A stretch of DNA of 50,539 nucleotides from Lachnospiraceae bacterium (GCA_017626325.1 JAGAIZ010000035.1:1-50539), one strand, 5' to 3'; counted from the stretch's first letter, positions 15,359 to 24,090 are shown. The notes: a model not told the origin generated them from the sequence alone. Numbers and translations: made by a program.

Positions 15359-18300
15359 TTATTTCTGTTTCTTTAGGTTCTTCTGCGCGGTGGACAGCAT
15401 CAGCTTGATTCTGTTAAGCTGGTTTACTTCGCTGGCGCCGGGATCGTAGTCGATGGCTACGATGTTGGAGAGCGGATAACGCTTGCGCAGTTCCTTAATG
15501 ACGCCTTTGCCGACGACATGATTCGGCAGGCAGCCGAAGGGCTGGGTGCAGACGATATTGTTGACGCCGCTGTGAATCAGTTCTACCATCTCTCCGGTTA
15601 AGAACCAGCCTTCGCCTGTCTGGTTACCGATGTTGACGATGGGCTTCGCGTAATCCACGATTTTGTAGATGCTTACCGGAGGCGTGAAATGTCTGCTCTT
15701 TGCAAACTCTTTGGCGGCCGGGGCGCGCAGCTTCTCAAGCGCCCAGATACCGATTCTGGATACCGCGGCGGCTTTCTTAGAGGTTCCCAGGTAATCCGCC
15801 TTGTAAATCTGGTTGTAGAAGCAGTATAGCATGAAGTCAAGGAGGTCGGGAACGACAGCCTCAGCGCCCTCTGATTCCAGAAGCTCTACCAGATGGTTGT
15901 TGGCGGCGGGAGCATATTTGACGAGGATTTCGCCTACAATGCCGACTCTGGGCTTACGCAGGCCTTCCTGAAGCTCTATGGCGTCAAAATCCCGTATTAT
16001 CTGCCGGCACATCTTCTGAAAGGTCCAATAGTTCATGTGCTTGCGTGAGACGAATGCGGAGCACTTTGCGACCCACCTGGCATGAAGCGCATCCACGGAT
16101 CCGGGGACTGCCTCATAGGGGCGCATCCGGTAGACGCACCGCATGAAGATATCGCCGAAGAGCGCGCTGTAAGCGGCGCGTATCAGAAGCTCCGCGTTCA
16201 GATGGAAACCGGGATTGGTCTCGATACCCGCCAGATTCAGGGAGATAACAGGAATCTGCTGCATACCTGCTTTCTCCAGCGCACGTCTGATAAAGCCTAC
16301 GTAATTGGTAGCACGGCAGCCGCCGCCTGTCTGTGTCATGATAATCGCTACTTTATTTAAATCATATTTGCCGGAAAGCAGAGCGTCCATAATCTGTCCG
16401 ATTACCATCAGGGACGGATAGCAGGCGTCGTTGTTGACATATTTCAGGCCCACGTCCACGGCGTGTCTGTTATCGTTGTCCAGCACCTCGAAATTGTAAC
16501 CGCAGGCGCGGAAAGCGGGCTGCATAATCTCGAAATGGATCGGGGACATCTGCGGACAGATGATGGTGTAATCCTTACGCATCTCTTCCGTAAACTGCAC
16601 TTTTGTGATGGCGCTGGAACGGATCGTTCTTTGCTTCTGCTTCTGTTCACGCACCTTGATGGCGGAGAGCAGGGAGCGGATACGGATTCTCGCCGCGCCT
16701 AAGTTGTTGACCTCATCGATCTTTAAGCAGGTATATATCTTGTCAGAGCCGGAGAGGATATCGTTCACCTGGTCGGTGGTCACGGCGTCTAAGCCGCAGC
16801 CGAAGGAGTTAAGCTGGATCAGATCCAGATCGTCGCGGGTCTTCACATAGCTTGCCGCCGCATACAGTCTGGAATGGTACATCCACTGATCCGACACGAT
16901 TAAGGGACGCTCCGGTTCGGCCAGGTGAGAAATGGAATCCTCTGTCAGCACGGCAATATCGTAAGAATTGATTAACTCCGGAATACCGTGGTTGATTTCA
17001 GGATCAATATGATAGGGACGCCCTGCCAGCACGATACCGCGCTTATGGTTCTCTTCCATAAACCGCAGCACCTCTTCGCCCTTGTCGCGCATATCCTGGC
17101 GGGCCTTCGCCAGTTCATCCCATGCGTCAGCCGCAGCGTCTATTACCTCTGTTACAGGCAGCTCTGCAAATTCTCTTGTGAGGGCGGAGGTAACTGTCTG
17201 CAGATCCTTAAAGGACATAAAGGGATTGCGGAAAACCACTTCGCCCCGTCCGATTTCTTCCACGTTATTCTTGATATTCTCCGAATAAGAGGTAACGATG
17301 GGACAGTTGTAGTGGTTGTTGGCGTCGTGGAACTCGTCACGCTCGTAGAACAGCGCCGGGTAGAAGATAAAGTCTACCTTCTGGTTAATAAGCCATGCCA
17401 CGTGTCCGTGCGCCAGCTTCGCGGGATAACATTCTGATTCGCTGGGGATGGACTCGATGCCAAGCTCGTAGATTTTACGGTTGGAGCTGGGGGAGAGTAC
17501 CACCCGGTAACCCAATCTGGTGAAGAAGGTGAACCAGAACGGATAATTTTCGTACATATTCAGAACTCTCGGAATGCCTACGGTTCCCCGTTTCGCCTCG
17601 TCGGCGGGCAGAGACTCGTAGGAGAAGAGTCTCTTGAGCTTATAGTCATAGAGATTTGGCATGCCGTTCTCATTTCGGGCCTTGCCCAGTCCGCGCTCAC
17701 AGCGGTTGCCGGAGATGTACTGACGCCCGCCTGTGAATTTATTGATGGTAAGACGACAGTTGTTGGTACAGCCCTTACACTTGGCCATACTTGTCTCAAA
17801 CTGCAGATTGGTAATCTGCTCCAGATTCAGCATGGATGTCTGATAGCCTGTCTCATAATGCTCTCTGGCGATGAGCGCCGCGCCGAAAGCACCCATGATC
17901 CCGGCGATGTCCGGACGGATGGCTTCACAGTCCGCGATTTTCTCGAAGCTTCTTAAGACCGCGTCATTATAGAAGGTACCGCCCTGAACGACAATATTTT
18001 GTCCCAGTTCAGAAGCGTCGGATACTTTGATTACTTTAAAGAGCGCGTTTTTGATAACGGAATAGGCAAGTCCGGCGGAAATATCCGATACGGCGGCGCC
18101 TTCCTTCTGCGCCTGTTTTACCTTGGAATTAATAAATACGGTGCAGCGCGTACCAAGGTCGATAGGATGCTCGGCGAACAGAGCGGTTCTTGCGAAGTCC
18201 TCCACACTGTAATTTAAGGACTTGGCGAAGGTCGCGATGAAAGAGCCGCAGCCGGAAGAGCATGCCTCGTTAAGCTGTACGCTGTCTACCGTCTGATTCT

Positions 18301-19597
18301 TAATCTTGATGCATTTCATATCCTGGCCGCCGATATCCAGAATACAGTCTACCTGGGGGTCGAAGAACGCGGCGGCATAGTAGTGCGCCACAGTCTCCAC
18401 CTCTCCGTCGTCAAGAAGGAACGCGGCTTTCATCAGCGCTTCACCGTAGCCGGTGGAGCAGGAGCGGACGATACGCACGCCTTCCGGGAGCAGGCCGTAG
18501 ATTTCCTTGATCGAGCGGATGGCGGTTTTGAGCGGGCTGCCGTCGTTGCTGCTGTAGAAAGAATAAAGCAGCGACCCGTCTTCGCCGACTAAGGCCACCT
18601 TGGTTGTGGTGCTTCCGGCGTCGATGCCCAGGAAGCAGTTGCCCTGATAGGAAGCCAGATCGCCCGTCGTTACGTGGTGGGCGGAGTGCCTTTTACAGAA
18701 AGCGTCATATTCTTCCTTTGTGGCAAACAGCGGATCCATACGCTCCACTTCAAATTCCATCTTAATATCGGAGTCCAGCTTCTGTACCATCTCATCCATA
18801 GAGTAGAAAGTATCTTCCTTCGCGTTCATGGCGGAGCCAATCGCCGCGAACAGATGGGAATTGTCCGTGTCGATAATATGTTCGTCATCCAGCTTCAGTG
18901 TGCGGATGAAAGACTGCTTTAATTCGGACAGGAAGTGGAGAGGTCCGCCCAGGAACGCTACGTGTCCGCGAATCGGCTTGCCGCAGGCCAGGCCGCTGAT
19001 GGTCTGGTTGACTACCGCCTGAAAAATAGAGGCGGATAAGTCCTCCTTCGTAGCGCCTTCATTGATAAGCGGCTGGATATCTGATTTGGCGAATACGCCG
19101 CATCTGGCCGCAATGGTGTAGAGGGAATGGTAATTTTTGGCATATTCATTTAAACCCGCCGCATCCGTCTGCAGAAGGGAGGCCATCTGGTCTATGAAGG
19201 AACCTGTACCGCCGGCGCAAATGCCGTTCATACGTTGTTCTACGTTGCCGCCTTCAAAATAAATGATTTTGGCGTCCTCGCCGCCAAGCTCGATGGCGAC
19301 GTCTGTGGAAGGCGCGATTTCCTGCAAAGCGGTGGATACGGCGATGACCTCCTGGCAGAAGGGAACCTGCAGGTGATTGGCCAGCGTCAGACCGCCGGAG
19401 CCGGTAATCATCGGATAAACAGTGAGATTCCCCAGCTTCTCGTAAGCTTTCTTAAGCAGAGAAGAAAGGGTCTCTCTTATGTTAGCAAAATGTCTTTGAT
19501 AGTCGGAGAAGAGTATCTGATGACTGCCGTTTAACACAGCGATCTTGACAGTGGTAGAACCGATATCAATGCCAAGGGTATATTGCATTTCACTCAT
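15359..19597 (-). CDS. Giant acyl-CoA dehydratase activase / dehydratase-like iron-sulfur protein (1412 aa)
   Basis: Two HgdC/BadF-type ATPase domains, a DUF2229-like middle and a 2-hydroxyacyl-CoA dehydratase (HgdB)-like C-terminus in one chain. Domain 1 has LGIDIGSTTVKIAVL, NGICAGGTGSF and ARCGVFAKSD; domain 2 has LGIDAGSTTTKVALV, NEACSSGCGSF and TRCTVFINSK. The paired cysteines are those that hold the [4Fe-4S] cluster between activase monomers, so one chain could form the cluster site internally. A further CKGCTNNC motif lies near residue 610. Known activases use ATP to inject a low-potential electron into a dehydratase; the substrate of this long form is unknown. The start has AGGAG ahead, and a good promoter lies at 19680-19708. 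It is monocistronic. Confidence 0.85.
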   Translation of the reverse strand: MSEMQYTLGIDIGSTTVKIAVLNGSHQILFSDYQRHFANIRETLSSLLKKAYEKLGNLTVYPMITGSGGLTLANHLQVPFCQEVIAVSTALQEIAPSTDVAIELGGEDAKIIYFEGGNVEQRMNGICAGGTGSFIDQMASLLQTDAAGLNEYAKNYHSLYTIAARCGVFAKSDIQPLINEGATKEDLSASIFQAVVNQTISGLACGKPIRGHVAFLGGPLHFLSELKQSFIRTLKLDDEHIIDTDNSHLFAAIGSAMNAKEDTFYSMDEMVQKLDSDIKMEFEVERMDPLFATKEEYDAFCKRHSAHHVTTGDLASYQGNCFLGIDAGSTTTKVALVGEDGSLLYSFYSSNDGSPLKTAIRSIKEIYGLLPEGVRIVRSCSTGYGEALMKAAFLLDDGEVETVAHYYAAAFFDPQVDCILDIGGQDMKCIKIKNQTVDSVQLNEACSSGCGSFIATFAKSLNYSVEDFARTALFAEHPIDLGTRCTVFINSKVKQAQKEGAAVSDISAGLAYSVIKNALFKVIKVSDASELGQNIVVQGGTFYNDAVLRSFEKIADCEAIRPDIAGIMGAFGAALIAREHYETGYQTSMLNLEQITNLQFETSMAKCKGCTNNCRLTINKFTGGRQYISGNRCERGLGKARNENGMPNLYDYKLKRLFSYESLPADEAKRGTVGIPRVLNMYENYPFWFTFFTRLGYRVVLSPSSNRKIYELGIESIPSESECYPAKLAHGHVAWLINQKVDFIFYPALFYERDEFHDANNHYNCPIVTSYSENIKNNVEEIGRGEVVFRNPFMSFKDLQTVTSALTREFAELPVTEVIDAAADAWDELAKARQDMRDKGEEVLRFMEENHKRGIVLAGRPYHIDPEINHGIPELINSYDIAVLTEDSISHLAEPERPLIVSDQWMYHSRLYAAASYVKTRDDLDLIQLNSFGCGLDAVTTDQVNDILSGSDKIYTCLKIDEVNNLGAARIRIRSLLSAIKVREQKQKQRTIRSSAITKVQFTEEMRKDYTIICPQMSPIHFEIMQPAFRACGYNFEVLDNDNRHAVDVGLKYVNNDACYPSLMVIGQIMDALLSGKYDLNKVAIIMTQTGGGCRATNYVGFIRRALEKAGMQQIPVISLNLAGIETNPGFHLNAELLIRAAYSALFGDIFMRCVYRMRPYEAVPGSVDALHARWVAKCSAFVSRKHMNYWTFQKMCRQIIRDFDAIELQEGLRKPRVGIVGEILVKYAPAANNHLVELLESEGAEAVVPDLLDFMLYCFYNQIYKADYLGTSKKAAAVSRIGIWALEKLRAPAAKEFAKSRHFTPPVSIYKIVDYAKPIVNIGNQTGEGWFLTGEMVELIHSGVNNIVCTQPFGCLPNHVVGKGVIKELRKRYPLSNIVAIDYDPGASEVNQLNRIKLMLSTAQKNLKKQK

Positions 19598-19656
19598 TTC
19601 TTTAGCTCTCCTTTTTATACCTTTTATACCTTTTTTTACCTATTTAATGCTGTTTT

Positions 19657-19675
19657 GCGTGTGGTTGACACACGC
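19657..19675. promoter_or_regulatory. Inverted repeat GCGTGTG-GTTGA-CACACGC over the activase transcription start
   Basis: A perfect 7-bp inverted repeat with a 5-base spacer begins four bases past the -10 of the leftward promoter. It could be an operator or a 5'-end hairpin of the transcript. Confidence 0.6.
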
Positions 19676-19679
19676 TGTC

Positions 19680-19708
19680 ATTATACGACACGGTTTTCTA
19701 AAAAGCAA
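19680..19708 (-). promoter_or_regulatory. Promoter for the activase gene
   Basis: On the minus strand TTGCTT (19708-19703), a 17-base spacer and a perfect TATAAT (19685-19680). Confidence 0.72.
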
Positions 19709-19956
19709 TCTGCAGATTGCACATTAAAGCCGGATTGCATATTAATTTTTTGCTAAGAAAATATAAACTCCCGGAAATAAATATTAAATTTTTATGACTT
19801 TACGGATTTTGAAGTACGCGCCGTTTACTTTTAAGGGGAGTAATGATAAAATGTATTCAGTTTTGCTTATGAAAATACATGATATACTGTAACGGTACAG
19901 TGGGTTTATAAGCATGGCCAAATCAGAAGCTTATCAAGAAAGGCATGGGAAATCAT

Positions 19957-20823
19957 ATGAGTTTCTTTGAACGTAAATTCGGAAAATATGCGATTAAAAA
20001 TCTGTCCTTTGTGCTGGTGCTCTGTTACGCAATCGGTTATTTGTTTCAGCTTTTGGACCGCAGCAATACGCTGATCTATTATCTGACTTTGAATCCCTAT
20101 GCGATTCTGCACGGGCAGGTATGGAGGTTATTTACATGGATTCTGATTCCGCCGAGCAGCGGAGGGATCTTTTTTACATTGATTATGCTGTACTTCTATT
20201 GTTCTATCGGTACTACGCTGGAGCGGACATGGGGAACCTACCGCTATAATGTATATATATTGGGAGGCATGCTGTTTACGATTATCGGCAGCTTTTTATT
20301 GATGGGGTACTGTTACCTGTTTCATGGGCAGGAGATAGCGCTCTATACGCCGGAGGTTTACTTTTCAGCAGTTTCCACCGTGTTCAGCACCTATTATATC
20401 AATATGTCCATTTTCCTGGGATTCGCGGCGACTTTCCCGGATGTGCAGGTGCTTTTGATGTTTATCATTCCTATTAAGGTCAAATGGCTTGGCATTATAT
20501 ACGGCGTCATGCTGGCATATGAATTTCTGGCGTATAATGTATACTATAAATTTGCGATTCTCGCGTCGCTGCTTAACTTTATTGTATTTTTCCTGACTTC
20601 CCGCAATATGATGCACTTAAACCCCAAGCAGATACACCGGAGACAGGAGTTTAAGCGGGATATGCGCAGAAGCACTGGAATTACGAAGCACAAATGCGCT
20701 ATCTGCGGAAGAACCGAGGTTGACAGTCCGAATATGCAGTTTCGGTTCTGCTCCAAGTGTGACGGTAATTATGAATATTGCGAGGAACACCTGTATACGC
20801 ATACGCATATCAAAAGAAATTAA
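19957..20823 (+). CDS. Rhomboid-like polytopic membrane protein with C-terminal zinc ribbon
   Basis: 288 residues, with about six membrane segments in residues 15-215, then a basic linker and a cysteine-rich tail. The segment LNPYAILHGQVWRLFTWILIP followed by SIGTTLERTWGTYRYNVYILGG follows the layout of the rhomboid superfamily (WR near the first loop, ExxWG-type motif). I see no GxSG serine motif, so it is probably an inactive member. The tail reads HKCAICGRTE, FCSKCDGNYEYCEEH, a CxxC...CxxC...C...H ribbon likely to bind zinc. The start at ATG 19957 is preferred, with GAAAGG 13 bases ahead; ATG 19945 overlaps that box. It is 38 bases ahead of the sigma-like gene, so probably one transcript. 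Confidence 0.75.
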   Translation: MSFFERKFGKYAIKNLSFVLVLCYAIGYLFQLLDRSNTLIYYLTLNPYAILHGQVWRLFTWILIPPSSGGIFFTLIMLYFYCSIGTTLERTWGTYRYNVYILGGMLFTIIGSFLLMGYCYLFHGQEIALYTPEVYFSAVSTVFSTYYINMSIFLGFAATFPDVQVLLMFIIPIKVKWLGIIYGVMLAYEFLAYNVYYKFAILASLLNFIVFFLTSRNMMHLNPKQIHRRQEFKRDMRRSTGITKHKCAICGRTEVDSPNMQFRFCSKCDGNYEYCEEHLYTHTHIKRN

Positions 20824-20861
20824 GACGGAAGCAGTCTGTTTGAGAAAGGCATGGATAGTAT

Positions 20862-21617
20862 ATGGACAGAGAAGTTCAGTTCGCGAAGGCATTAGAGACG
20901 GTCAGAGCAAAGGCGAAGGAGCAGAACCAGTGTATCTCAGAAGAACAGCTTCATGAGATTTTTGCACCCCTTGCACTGAACGAAGAACAGATGAAGATGG
21001 TGTATCAGTATCTTGAGCAGCGCAAGATCGGCGTCGGAGAGCAGGTTGACATGGACGAATATCTGCAGGAGGAAGAGCGGGATTATCTGGAGCATTATCT
21101 GGAAGAATTGAAGGCGCTGCCGGAATTGTCTGAGGGAGAGAAGGAAGCGGTTACATTATCGGCAATGGCAGGAGATGCGGATGCACAGAGTAAATTAACG
21201 GAGGCGTTTCTGCCGGAGGTTATAGAGATTGCGAAGCTGTACGCCGGACAAGGGGTCTACCTGGAAGATCTGATCGGCGAGGGCAATGTGGCGGTGGCTA
21301 TGGGCGTTACCATGCTGGGCGCGTTGGAGCATGCGTCGGAGGCGCAGGGAATGCTTGCGAAGCTGATTATGGACGCCATGGAAGAGTTCATTGCGGGGAA
21401 CGCGGACGAAGCGAAGAAAGACAGGCGCATTGCGGAGAAGGTCAATAAAGTGGCGGATGCCGCCAATGATCTGTATCAGGAGCTGCGCCGCAAGGTGACG
21501 GTGGAAGAATTAATGGAAGAGACCGGTTTTAGCCGCAGGATGATAGAAGATGCGGTGCGTATGAGCGGCGGCAAGATCGAAGCGCTGGAATCCGGCACAA
21601 AAGCCTTGTATGAATGA
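20862..21617 (+). CDS. Sigma-70-like protein lacking promoter-recognition regions 2.4 and 4
   Basis: 251 residues. Residues about 5-62 resemble sigma region 1.1 (AKEQNQCISEEQLHEIF, then VYQYLEQRKIGVGE). Residues 104-145 match region 2.1-2.2, including DLIGEGNVAVA, the part that grips the beta' clamp. Residues 190-233 match region 3 (KVNKVADAANDLYQELRRK, then VTVEELMEETGFSRRMIEDA). The stretch that should hold regions 2.3-2.4 is replaced by alanine-rich helix without the aromatic melting residues, and region 4 is absent. So it may bind RNA polymerase but not read a promoter. It overlaps the next gene by eight bases. It could be an RNA polymerase-binding regulator or a sigma antagonist. Confidence 0.72.
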   Translation: MDREVQFAKALETVRAKAKEQNQCISEEQLHEIFAPLALNEEQMKMVYQYLEQRKIGVGEQVDMDEYLQEEERDYLEHYLEELKALPELSEGEKEAVTLSAMAGDADAQSKLTEAFLPEVIEIAKLYAGQGVYLEDLIGEGNVAVAMGVTMLGALEHASEAQGMLAKLIMDAMEEFIAGNADEAKKDRRIAEKVNKVADAANDLYQELRRKVTVEELMEETGFSRRMIEDAVRMSGGKIEALESGTKALYE

Positions 21618-22077
21618 CAGAACGCTAAGGATGACAGGGGAAGGAACAGGATACGTGGAATATCAGGACAGAGATTACAAATACTTTATGCAGGACTCCG
21701 GAACCCTTTATTTCGGAGCAAGATTCAGTTATCAGGAAATTATGGAAGAAGAGATGGCGAATTTCAAATTCAAATCTATTATAGAGCATTATATTGCGAA
21801 GGATACGGATCTGTCCACTACGTTGGAAAGCCATCTGTATTATCTGACGCCGGAGCAGTTCTCTTACCGAACCTACGAACAGCTTAAGGCCCGGGTCAAA
21901 ATCAGCGTGCTGGAAGAAAGAAGGAGTCTTCTGGGCAGGAAAAAGACAGGATACCGTACCAGAGTAGTGCGCTTGGATGAGTTCGCCGGATGGAATCTGG
22001 CACAGAAGAAAAAGATGGGAATCGTCATACAGGAGCTTATTATTTCTAAGCTTGCTCTGATGGCGTTCAGCGTGTAG
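21610..22077 (+). CDS. Unknown protein (155 aa) overlapping the sigma-like gene
   Basis: I do not recognise a family. The protein is soluble and mixed in charge. The N-terminal third is rich in aromatic residues (YVEYQDRDYKYFMQDSGTLY), the middle is helical and acidic, and the C-terminal part has a basic stretch (EERRSLLGRKKTGYRTR). The start is uncertain: ATG 21610 overlaps the sigma-like gene by eight bases, ATG 21631 follows at once on AAGG, and GTG 21655 has the best ribosome binding site (GGGGAAGGA). The tight overlap implies translational coupling and a shared function with the sigma-like protein. Confidence 0.68.
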   Translation: MNDRTLRMTGEGTGYVEYQDRDYKYFMQDSGTLYFGARFSYQEIMEEEMANFKFKSIIEHYIAKDTDLSTTLESHLYYLTPEQFSYRTYEQLKARVKISVLEERRSLLGRKKTGYRTRVVRLDEFAGWNLAQKKKMGIVIQELIISKLALMAFSV

Positions 22078-22087
22078 CTTCATCGCC

Positions 22088-22153
22088 CGTCGCAATAATT
22101 GCTCTGACATTTCCGACGCGTGTCATCGCAATAAATTGCGCTGATATGGAGGA
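22088..22153 (+). repeat. Dispersed repeat copies B and C with GCAAT/ATTGC dyad
   Basis: Copy B (22088-22109) is CGTCGCAATAATTGC followed by TCTGACA. Copy C (22126-22153) is TCGCAATAAATTGC followed by GCTGATAT and GGAGGA. Both match the element at 6098-6127. Copy C keeps the GGAGGA ending but has no gene start after it. Confidence 0.65.
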
Positions 22154-22341
22154 TTAGCCCGTCGAATCATGTCGCAAGGCGCGGTAAATAACACGGCAGA
22201 AAAGACATTTCATACTTGCTTTTGACATTTTTTTCTGTTAAACTGACATCATTGAACAAAACAACAACAGTGAAGCGACAAATTACTGCATGGATTTGTC
22301 GGAATCGATCTAAATATACGGTAAAATTCCCCTTTTACACT

Positions 22342-22382
22342 GAGCGGGCAGAGACGAACCAAGTAGTTTCTGCCCGCTCTTT
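22342..22382 (+). terminator. Terminator-like hairpin in galactanase leader
   Basis: GAGCGGGCAGA (22342-22352) pairs perfectly with TCTGCCCGCTC (22369-22379), 11 bp, followed by TTTATGCTT. The T-run is short, so it may be an attenuator, or the 3' end of a small RNA. Confidence 0.6.
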
Positions 22383-22507
22383 ATGCTTGACAGTGTGGCT
22401 GATTTATTGGAAAATATAAGAAAACACTGTGAAATTGCCGGTTTCAGCGCTGTTTTCCGGCGTTTTTAAACGGCAATTAAACTACAAATGTGAGAAGGAG
22501 AAAGCCT

Positions 22508-24025
22508 ATGAGAAAAATGATGTTATGTTTGTGCTCTGTGTTACTTGCCCTGATGCTTCCGCTGCAAGCGTGCGCGCAGGAGATTGTGTATGGCGCGGAT
22601 GTGGGCTGGTTAAGCCAGCTTGAAGCGTCGGGGTATACCTGGCAGGATACGGATGGAACGGCGGATGATGTGCTGGACATTCTGGCGGCCCACGGCGTGG
22701 ATTCCATCCGCCTCAGAGTCTTTGTGAAACCGCCGTCTTCTTTTACATGGACGAAGGATGACGGGACGGGATGTCTGCTGGGATACTGTGACACGACGGG
22801 ACTTCTGTATATGGCCCAGCGTGCTAAGAGCAAGGGATTCAGTATTATGGTGGATTTCCATTACAGCGATCATTTCGCGGATCCGGAATATCAGGATATT
22901 CCGGAAGAGTGGGAAGGCGTCGGCTACAGCGATCTGGTGTCTTATGTGTATGATTATACATATTACGTCATGAATCAACTGGCGCAGAATAATATTTATC
23001 CGGAGTATGTGCAGGTGGGAAATGAGATTAACAGCGGTATCCTGCTCCCCTACGGAAGCAGCGGCACTTATTTTGGCCAGCTCGCGGGAATGCTGAACAG
23101 CGGGTATGATGCGGTTAAGGCGGTCAGCCCCAATTCCAGGGTGGTTACCCATCTGGCCAACGGACAGAACAATACGGTCTTCAGGTGGTTCTTCGACAAT
23201 TTCCTCACCACCTACAACGGCAAGACAGATGTAATTGGCATGTCTTATTATCCATACTGGATTGGGAGCAGCTTCGAAAATAACATTGACGATCTGGTTT
23301 ACAATCTGACTGATATGGCTCAGCGCTATGACAAAGAAGTCATGGTCTGTGAGATCGGCGGCGACGAGGACGATGCTTCCGAAAGCTATGAACTGATACA
23401 GGCGGTGATCGACGCTGTACATTCCGTGCCGGACAACAAGGGTCTGGGCGTATACTGGTGGGAGCCGGAGGCTAATTCCAACGTGCTGCCGGACGGTTAT
23501 GCGCTGGGAATGACGCAGCAGGTAAGCAGCAAGGTACTGCGCTTTACAAACGCCGTGACAGCCTTTGAGGATTCGGCCCACGATATTTTCCCTAACGGGG
23601 CGAGACGCTATAAGATTGTCAACAAAAATTCCGGCATGGCGTTAAATGTGGCGGGCGGTTCTTCCTCCAACGAGGCTTCCATTGAGCAGTATGCATACAG
23701 TGAGTGGGACAGCCAGAAATGGCAGCTTGCGGAAGCGGAAAGCGGCTATTATAAGATCGTAAATAAAAATTCCGGTCTGGTTCTGGATATATACGGTATG
23801 TCCACATCCTCAGGCGGAGCATGTATCCAGTACGCTTATAACGGCGGCTGGAACCAGATGTGGTCGCTGCAGGAGACAAGCGACGGCTATTATAAGCTCG
23901 TCAACAGAAACAGCGGACTGGTACTTGGCATTTCCGACAATTCCACGTCGGAAGGCGGACTCTGCGTGCAGTTGACAGACAGCGGCGCGGACAATCAGAA
24001 GTGGATGATTCAGGTCATCCAGTAA
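22508..24025 (+). CDS. Secreted arabinogalactan endo-beta-1,4-galactanase (GH53) with ricin-type lectin domain
   Basis: 505 residues: signal peptide (1 to about 24, MRKMMLCLCSVLLALMLPLQ then ACAQ), GH53 catalytic domain (about 26-355), ricin-like beta-trefoil (about 366-505). Catalytic glutamates are Glu173 in VQVGNEIN (acid/base) and Glu282 in VCEIGGDE (nucleophile). The trefoil has three QxW-like repeats (SQKWQL, NQMWSL, NQKWMI) for sugar binding. It should cut beta-1,4-galactan side chains of pectin outside the cell. The start at 22508 has AGAAGGAGAAAG ahead; a longer frame from GTG 22490 runs through that box and is rejected. A lipoprotein reading (Cys22) is possible but the lipobox LQAC is poor. 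Confidence 0.9.
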   Translation: MRKMMLCLCSVLLALMLPLQACAQEIVYGADVGWLSQLEASGYTWQDTDGTADDVLDILAAHGVDSIRLRVFVKPPSSFTWTKDDGTGCLLGYCDTTGLLYMAQRAKSKGFSIMVDFHYSDHFADPEYQDIPEEWEGVGYSDLVSYVYDYTYYVMNQLAQNNIYPEYVQVGNEINSGILLPYGSSGTYFGQLAGMLNSGYDAVKAVSPNSRVVTHLANGQNNTVFRWFFDNFLTTYNGKTDVIGMSYYPYWIGSSFENNIDDLVYNLTDMAQRYDKEVMVCEIGGDEDDASESYELIQAVIDAVHSVPDNKGLGVYWWEPEANSNVLPDGYALGMTQQVSSKVLRFTNAVTAFEDSAHDIFPNGARRYKIVNKNSGMALNVAGGSSSNEASIEQYAYSEWDSQKWQLAEAESGYYKIVNKNSGLVLDIYGMSTSSGGACIQYAYNGGWNQMWSLQETSDGYYKLVNRNSGLVLGISDNSTSEGGLCVQLTDSGADNQKWMIQVIQ

Positions 24026-24090
24026 GCGGACTGGCGGTAAGTTGCTATGTAACTGCATTTGTAGGTGATTCTTTTGTATACATACGCCCT

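Larger units (their letters stand above)
19598..19956. promoter_or_regulatory. Divergent intergenic region between the activase and rhomboid-like genes
   Basis: These 359 bases hold no credible gene. They contain the leftward activase promoter and the dyad at 19657-19675, three copies of a TATACCTTTT-like block just ahead of the activase start, and a weak rightward promoter with TATACT at 19883-19888 for the rhomboid-like gene. Confidence 0.55.
22078..22507. other. Gene-free region upstream of galactanase gene
   Basis: These 430 bases hold two copies of the GCAAT/ATTGC repeat (22088-22153), a possible promoter (TTGCTT 22216-22221, TAAACT 22239-22244, 17-base spacer), a long hairpin at 22342-22379 and a second hairpin nearer the galactanase gene (AATTGCCG 22433-22440 with CGGCAATT 22471-22478). 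No open frame looks coding. The order promoter, structured leader, terminator-like hairpin, gene would suit attenuation or a small RNA. Confidence 0.5.

Noticed and set aside
15359-19597. Many open frames on the plus strand opposite the activase gene (60-150 codons)
   Set aside because: They are shadows of the long leftward gene: no ribosome binding sites, no recognisable motifs, and composition set by the codon pattern of the true frame.
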